Shown here: one piece after another, positions 34,601 to 37,755 of the stretch
How the letters are laid out: each line of letters starts with the position of its first letter
Position numbering within the stretch: position 1 is the stretch's first letter
Assembly (NCBI GenBank): GCA_021608145.1
Contig: JAKIHM010000023.1
Span: 1 to 37,755 of the forward strand
Direction of reading: 5' to 3'
Origin: Thermovorax subterraneus
Lineage (GTDB): Bacteria; Bacillota; Thermosediminibacteria; Thermosediminibacterales; Thermosediminibacteraceae
DNA length: 37,755 nucleotides
Notes under the pieces: model-generated
Seen by the model: the letters and a program-made list of their open reading frames with translations, nothing else
The model's database searches: none
What the model was told of the DNA's origin: nothing
Program-made: the position numbers and the translations under genes

Positions 34601-34922
34601 CGGTTTGGTCAGAGGTGATCAGGACAGCTTTTTCAACCCCGGAATGAACATGTCCCGGCAGGAGATGGCGGCTGTACTGGTCCGCGCCCTGGGGCTTGAG
34701 GAAGAGGCCGGCCTGATGTCCGATGTCGAGGTGGAGTCGCTGCTTGCCTTCAAAGACAGCAGTGAAATCTCGCCATGGGCGCGGAAGTACGTCGCGGCTG
34801 CCGTAAAGCACGGGCTCATGAAGGGCAATCCCGACGGCACTTTCAGGCCGAAGGATTTCACAAGGCGCGACCAGGCAGCTGTGGTGATCTTCAGGCTGCT
34901 TGAGCAAAAGGGTAGGATATAA
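31614..34922 (+). CDS. Secreted M6-family metalloprotease with three SLH repeats
   Basis: Large (1102 aa) exported zinc protease anchored to the cell wall. The signal peptide covers residues 1 to about 24. The M6 (immune inhibitor A-like) catalytic domain spans about 85-420, with the zinc motif HEFGHDLGLPD (His253, Glu254, His257) and downstream DVMDYG. Then come an Fn3-like domain (about 450-555), a FlgD-Ig-like domain (YPNPFSPKVSDKVVITYT, about 565-640), an Ig-like domain (about 650-740), a Gly/Ser/Thr-rich linker (about 743-775), a ZU5-like domain (VDVPAGAVEEKVKIWVQIV) and three C-terminal SLH repeats (about 915-1100). ATG 31614 has only a modest AAAGGAT site upstream. It is probably involved in nutrient protein degradation or surface remodelling, on the same wall polymer as the S-layer protein. 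Confidence 0.9.
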   Translation: MVRRSLIPLILFLCIIFNSSVSFAMLAVPGGENYRVSLRHYVPPKPGVYDLKPRGQGFFSSMSNQRPVIPIEKSAPAPEGPVTGTHKVLVLRVNFLGEDFEQTHGDAYWEDLIFGSEENIKSLYNYLRENSYGQFLITGDVYDTLITADNPITHYGQNSGNLIDVNVKELIGEVISKADQNVDFSQYANEEKVVDHLIIIHAGPGEEAGGGPYGANSIWSHYGRFGSPVTVDGVKIEDYIIVPDDGLLGVLAHEFGHDLGLPDLYSTADGLSVVGIWDVMDYGAWAGDPPGSSPTHLSAWSKALLGWVDVTNVAVDQKLVIRPSENNSSSSVYRLWTDGDVNSQEYFLIEYRKKTGFDSALPGEGLLLWHIDDSIGSLEENNVNADWENPRVSLRQADGRSDLEAGYNTGDAGDPFPGETDNRQFTAFTSPGSFSRDGNFTFVELTNISDPSDTMTADVHVKAMVPAGAPGELGIDREGSNIAFFWQPVLKAEAFDLQIAGDIYFKNIIVDAKDIYGTYYITDSITENGVYYWKVKAKNSLGVGPWSKISSFTNSADAAFKNLNLYPNPFSPKVSDKVVITYTMTENATVGVFVYKGDERLETVQNWVYSEANTLYQIDWESLTTYDDGKYTVLLCAYNEQGRWELGLDLIVDSVAELKELNVPSSISSETLTVKGKSEPGAIVKIFVSGAESIEITTPTKDDGTFEAHLALSKTGDYYVRFNAIDWAGNESYAGPFKVTRISSSGDTGGSGGSGGTGDTGGSGGGGGGGSATPVTEVPGLRVEQEVAPDKGGKIEAYDGNLVVDVPAGAVEEKVKIWVQIVKAADKPISEGQVPFSSVFNFGPEGIKFKKPVTIIMKYSEKDLNGFPLEKLSIFTWDENLRKWVSLGGRVDKEKQEVSTTVNHFSLYRLMGYSPTFDDIQNSWARYEIEMLASREIVDGVSPNAFAPGRNVTRAEFIKLLVKGLGLETDVSGDSSFKDVKATDWFYASVETAYRYGLVRGDQDSFFNPGMNMSRQEMAAVLVRALGLEEEAGLMSDVEVESLLAFKDSSEISPWARKYVAAAVKHGLMKGNPDGTFRPKDFTRRDQAAVVIFRLLEQKGRI

Positions 34923-34933
34923 ATTGTAATAGA

Positions 34934-34965
34934 ATGCCCGGCGGTAAAAAACCACCGGGCATCTT
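34934..34965. terminator. Bidirectional terminator between the M6 protease and B3/B4 genes
   Basis: ATGCCCGG (34934-34941) pairs with CCGGGCAT (34955-34962), flanked by A- and T-rich tracts on both strands. It lies between convergent genes and can serve both. Confidence 0.8.
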
Positions 34966-34966
34966 A

Positions 34967-35671
34967 TTACTTTATTTTCACCGAAAGGTTGCCGGAGTGG
35001 AGGAAGAAAACTTCTGGTTCAACATTGAAAAATTCCCTGAAATATTCAGCCAGTTCATCTCTTGCCCTTAATACAGCGTCCTTGTTGTAATCTATAAAGC
35101 CGTCTATGGGGATAAAAATATCAGTGCTTTCTTCGGTTATTTTTCCCATTTCCGACTGGCGCCAGATCCACCGGCGGGTTTTTACCGTGTGGTCGTCAGC
35201 GTATACTAGCTCTCCTTTTTCGACGTACTCGGGCTTTGACTCGCCAAAGGGGATAAAAGGCTCTCCTCCCTTAGAAAAGCAAACCTTTAGGTTTCCCTCC
35301 ACACATTTAAGGTCGTGGGCGCCCATGGGGAGGGTATGTTTTAATGATACGGCGTTGATGAGGTTTACGACGTTGTTAATGGAGGGCAGGTTGTTCCCCT
35401 TTACCACCCGTGATGTCATGGCTTCTACCGAGCATGGAAACTTGTTAGGGTTGATATTTAGTTTTCTCAAAGCTTCACGGTAACAGAGGATGTCAGGATG
35501 TGCCTTTATATTGACACACTCAAATTTTTTTCTCGCAAGCTCGATGCTTTCTTCGAGGAGCTTTAGGATTTCCTCGTTTTTCCCGCGGTTGTTCACGCCT
35601 CTTGCTACAACCACGCCGAAACAGACATTGGGCAGCATATCGAATACCCTATCTTCAATTATGAATTCCAT
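34967..35671 (-). CDS. Free-standing B3/B4 (PheRS beta-like) domain protein
   Basis: Single-domain protein of 234 aa related to the B3/B4 region of the phenylalanyl-tRNA synthetase beta chain, which hydrolyses Tyr-tRNA-Phe. The free-standing family has no firmly known role. Conserved motifs are NKFPCSVEAMTSRVVKGNNL, PSINNVVNLINAVSLKHTLP and MGAHDLKCVEGNL. The start is ATG 35671; TTG 35689 is in frame but lacks a ribosome site. The start lies 4 bases after the stop codon of a GC-rich upstream open frame, so translation may be coupled. No other translation gene adjoins it. Confidence 0.85.
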   Translation of the reverse strand: MEFIIEDRVFDMLPNVCFGVVVARGVNNRGKNEEILKLLEESIELARKKFECVNIKAHPDILCYREALRKLNINPNKFPCSVEAMTSRVVKGNNLPSINNVVNLINAVSLKHTLPMGAHDLKCVEGNLKVCFSKGGEPFIPFGESKPEYVEKGELVYADDHTVKTRRWIWRQSEMGKITEESTDIFIPIDGFIDYNKDAVLRARDELAEYFREFFNVEPEVFFLHSGNLSVKIK

Positions 35672-35689
35672 CGGTTTAGCCTGGTTCAA

Positions 35690-35899
35690 AAAACTTGACT
35701 GTTTTTATCTCCAGCCAAGCCGGCCCCCGGACCAGGATTTCGCCTCCTTTCCAGATATTTGATTTGCCCTCCGAGGGGCAGGGCGACAGGGGGCCTCGGC
35801 CCGGGACTCCCACCCGGAACCCGGACGGAGAGGTTATTATCCAAATACTCCGCTGCCACACGGTAGCCCTTCTCCTGCGCGTATGCTCCTTTTTGGCTA
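35690..35899 (-). other. GC-rich leader upstream of the B3/B4 gene with two open frames
   Basis: About 200 bases far richer in G and C than the surroundings, transcribed with the B3/B4 gene from the promoter at 35901-35929. One minus-strand frame (GTG 35861 to TAA 35676, 61 aa, behind AGGAGAAGGG) ends KGGEILVRGPAWLEIKTVKF and stops 4 bases before the B3/B4 start. A second frame contains GAYAQEKGYRVAAEYLDNNL, which resembles the serine-recombinase pattern (YAxEKGYxVxxEYxDxxxS). Short GC-rich hairpins such as GGGC/GCCC around CGAG are also possible. Three explanations fit: a small coupled gene, a recombinase scrap, or a structured RNA. I cannot decide. Confidence 0.4.
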
Positions 35900-35900
35900 T

Positions 35901-35929
35901 ATTTTACCAGAAATGATGTGAAAAATGAA
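35901..35929 (-). promoter_or_regulatory. Candidate sigma-A promoter for the B3/B4 transcript
   Basis: On the minus strand TTCATT (35929-35924), a 17-base spacer and TAAAAT (35906-35901). The -35 is weak. Bases 35930-36072 between this and the MFS gene are AT-rich with nothing else that I recognise. Confidence 0.4.
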
Positions 35930-36072
35930 TTTTATTCGATAAATATTCATAATAAAAAGTGTGATTAATTGTCATCTGCGATAATTTGATTTCAAAAAAG
36001 CATAAAGCAGAAAAAGGGAAAAGGGAGATAATAGCGAAGTATATAAAAACAAAAAACGAAGAGGTGTAAAAG

Positions 36073-37257
36073 ATGCGGCAGGACTTTTTGGATAAACCTT
36101 TAAAACCACCGCTTTGGACAAAGGACTTCGTCCTGATTAGTATTGCCACTTTCATGTTCTGGGCGGCATCCCACATAGTGATGCCGGTGCTGCCAAAGTA
36201 CGCATTAAGCCTTGGGGCTGATGCCAGGTTAATAGGCTTGATCAATGGATTTTATACGGCGGCTGCACTGGCAATGAGGCCTGTGGTGGGCATGGAGTGC
36301 GACAGGCGGGGGAGAAAGTTAGTTTTTGTAATTGGGCTTTTGGCTATATTGCTTTCGGCTGTGGGGTATTATTTTGCTGGGTCGGTTGTATTGCTCTTAT
36401 TTTTAAGGTTTCTCCACGGCATGGGCTGGTCCGCGTGTTCTACGGCTTCTAACACAATAGCCGCAGACATAATACCTGCCGAGAGAAAAGGTGAGGGCAT
36501 GGGGTATTTCGGGATATTCCAAACCATTGCTCAGGCCGGGGCGCCTGCTGTGGCCTTGAGCCTCCTTGCGTCTTTTGGATTTGGCCCTATATTTTTGGCT
36601 TCGATTTCTTTTGCAACTTTAGGCCTTATAATGGGCGGAATATTGAAGACACAAAATGAACTGATATTGAATAAAAAAAGAGTGAGGCCTGCCTTTTTTG
36701 AAAAGAGGGCACTCGGAATAGCTTTTTTGATGTTTTTCCTCGCCTTTACCTATAGCGGTATAGTTTCCTATATAGCCCTCTGCGGTGAAGAAAAAGGTAT
36801 AGCGAACATGAGCCCTTTTTTCCTGGCGTATGCCCTTGGTATTATAGCCTCGAGGCTCAGTGTTGGCAAGTACTATGATACGAGAGGGCCGCATCTAATA
36901 ATCCTGTGGAGCTTTATACTCCTTGTTTTGTCCGATTTAATGCTTGCAGTATCTTCTTCGGTTTTTGCTTTTTCAATTGGTGGCGCGGTCTTTGGCATAG
37001 GCTACGGAGCCCTGCAGCCGACGCTGCTTGCTATGGCTGTCAGGGATATAGAACCGGAGAGACGGGGTGCTGTAAACGGGACTGTAATGGGAGCTTTTGA
37101 CATAGGAGTAGGGGCAGGGGCGTTGGTTTTGGGGTATGCGGCAAGCTACATGGGGTATTCGAGTATATATTTTGTTTCGGCCATCGCGCCGTTTTTAGGC
37201 CTTCTAGTATATATCGCGGACAGACTAAATAAAAGTAGAGTAAAAGCTAAAGGGTGA
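36073..37257 (+). CDS. Major facilitator superfamily transporter
   Basis: Membrane protein of 394 aa with twelve predicted helices. The MFS motif A appears between helices 2 and 3 as GMECDRRGRK. Other conserved turns are RFLHGMGWSACSTASNTIAA and, between helices 8 and 9, the shorter motif A-like KYYDTRGP. It resembles drug or sugar efflux-type DHA1 proteins, but the substrate cannot be assigned. ATG 36073 follows GAGGTG. No terminator hairpin is seen after its stop. Confidence 0.88.
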   Translation: MRQDFLDKPLKPPLWTKDFVLISIATFMFWAASHIVMPVLPKYALSLGADARLIGLINGFYTAAALAMRPVVGMECDRRGRKLVFVIGLLAILLSAVGYYFAGSVVLLLFLRFLHGMGWSACSTASNTIAADIIPAERKGEGMGYFGIFQTIAQAGAPAVALSLLASFGFGPIFLASISFATLGLIMGGILKTQNELILNKKRVRPAFFEKRALGIAFLMFFLAFTYSGIVSYIALCGEEKGIANMSPFFLAYALGIIASRLSVGKYYDTRGPHLIILWSFILLVLSDLMLAVSSSVFAFSIGGAVFGIGYGALQPTLLAMAVRDIEPERRGAVNGTVMGAFDIGVGAGALVLGYAASYMGYSSIYFVSAIAPFLGLLVYIADRLNKSRVKAKG

Positions 37258-37392
37258 AAAGATCTGGGTGTAAAGTTAATGAACAAAGCTTTAAATGCTC
37301 TGTAATAACGTAAGCTCAATAGTATAAATGAGTAAAATAAGATTAATTTGACATTATCTTCGATAAAGGCGGATAAAAACGGACAAGGCTGT

Positions 37393-37422
37393 TTGAAAAC
37401 GGACAAAAAGCTGTGGTATATT
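37393..37422 (+). promoter_or_regulatory. rRNA promoter P1
   Basis: TTGAAA (37393-37398), an 18-base spacer and TATATT (37417-37422). The transcript would begin near 37429, directly at a perfect 9-bp hairpin (CGTCCGGCG/CGCCGGACG, 37430-37453, loop GGAAAG) that is not followed by a T run. Confidence 0.55.
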
Positions 37423-37468
37423 ATAAAAGCGTCCGGCGGGAAAGCGCCGGACGGAAACGAGTAGAAAG

Positions 37469-37497
37469 TTGACAGCAGGAATTTCACAGTGTATAAT
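37469..37497 (+). promoter_or_regulatory. rRNA promoter P2
   Basis: Perfect TTGACA (37469-37474), a 17-base spacer and perfect TATAAT (37492-37497). Confidence 0.88.
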
Positions 37498-37534
37498 AAA
37501 AAATTGTCGGCGGAAAAAGCTGAAGATGAGATAG

Positions 37535-37563
37535 TTGACAAGAAGAGCAAAAGATGATACAAT
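37535..37563 (+). promoter_or_regulatory. rRNA promoter P3
   Basis: Perfect TTGACA (37535-37540), a 17-base spacer and TACAAT (37558-37563), 116 bases before the mature 16S 5' end. Confidence 0.85.
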
Positions 37564-37678
37564 AAAATTCCGCCGAGGAGATGGACCTTGAGAACTGAAC
37601 AGTGCCACGCCTGAGAGTTTCAATCTAGAAGGTGTGTAATTAAAGTAAGCGGAGAGCTTACTTTAAAGGAATAGGATT
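37564..37678 (+). other. Pre-16S leader
   Basis: Contains the Gram-positive leader phrase TTGAGAACTGAAC (about 37589-37601) and a perfect 11-bp hairpin TTAAAGTAAGC/GCTTACTTTAA (37640-37666, loop GGAGA) immediately before the 16S sequence, probably involved in processing or folding. Confidence 0.65.

Positions 37679-37755
<77 letters not shown>

Noticed and set aside
33741..34955. Long minus-strand open frame of about 404 codons
   Set aside because: It is antisense to the Ig, ZU5 and SLH parts of the M6 protease gene, whose plus-strand domains are clear. The antisense product has no recognisable motif.

Overview
The window comes from a spore-forming, probably anaerobic and perhaps thermophilic member of the Firmicutes (Clostridia / Thermoanaerobacterales-like). 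The signs are spore genes (gerKB-gerKC, spoIIR, an alpha/beta SASP), an SLH-domain S-layer protein and SLH-anchored exoprotein, frequent GTG/TTG starts behind strong GGAGG sites, and the start of a Firmicutes-like 16S rRNA at the right edge. No genus is assigned.

Layout. 1-5300 holds the germination-receptor genes gerKB and gerKC, spoIIR with a candidate sigma-F promoter, an Orn/Lys/Arg decarboxylase and a SASP gene. 5365-7490 holds a peptidoglycan-binding/beta-propeller protein and glutamate racemase (murI). Between 7490 and about 7610 lies a scar: an interior piece of what looks like an asparaginase gene collides with the 3' end of a convergent racemase-family gene. That racemase gene ends a minus-strand metN-metI-metQ operon (7549-10822) controlled by a SAM (S-box) riboswitch, its terminator and a consensus promoter (10853-11063).

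11158-14185 is an accessory patch: a decayed IS110-family transposase and a type II restriction-modification pair. 14555-18630 is a compact five-gene operon: trmO-like gene, metal-chelate-type ABC transporter (lipoprotein, permease, ATPase) and an FmdE-family zinc-ribbon protein. The co-transcription suggests a shared role in metal or cofactor acquisition, possibly Mo/W, but the substrate cannot be read from the sequence. 18770-27507 is largely housekeeping: argS, a PAS/AAA+/Fis regulator, an MBL-fold hydrolase, pyrG, an orphan Phd/HicB-like small protein and a Lon-family protease.

27642-34922 is the cell-surface region: an S-layer protein behind a strong promoter and a roughly 265-nt structured leader, then, after its terminator, a truncated group II intron RNA without its reverse transcriptase, a decayed IS1634-type transposase trace, and an M6 metalloprotease carrying three SLH repeats. 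The right end has a B3/B4-domain gene with a strange GC-rich leader, an MFS transporter, and an rRNA operon start with three tandem promoters. The most rewarding places for follow-up are the trmO-ABC-fmdE operon, the racemase in the S-box operon with its deletion scar, the RT-less group II intron and the GC-rich leader at 35690-35890.
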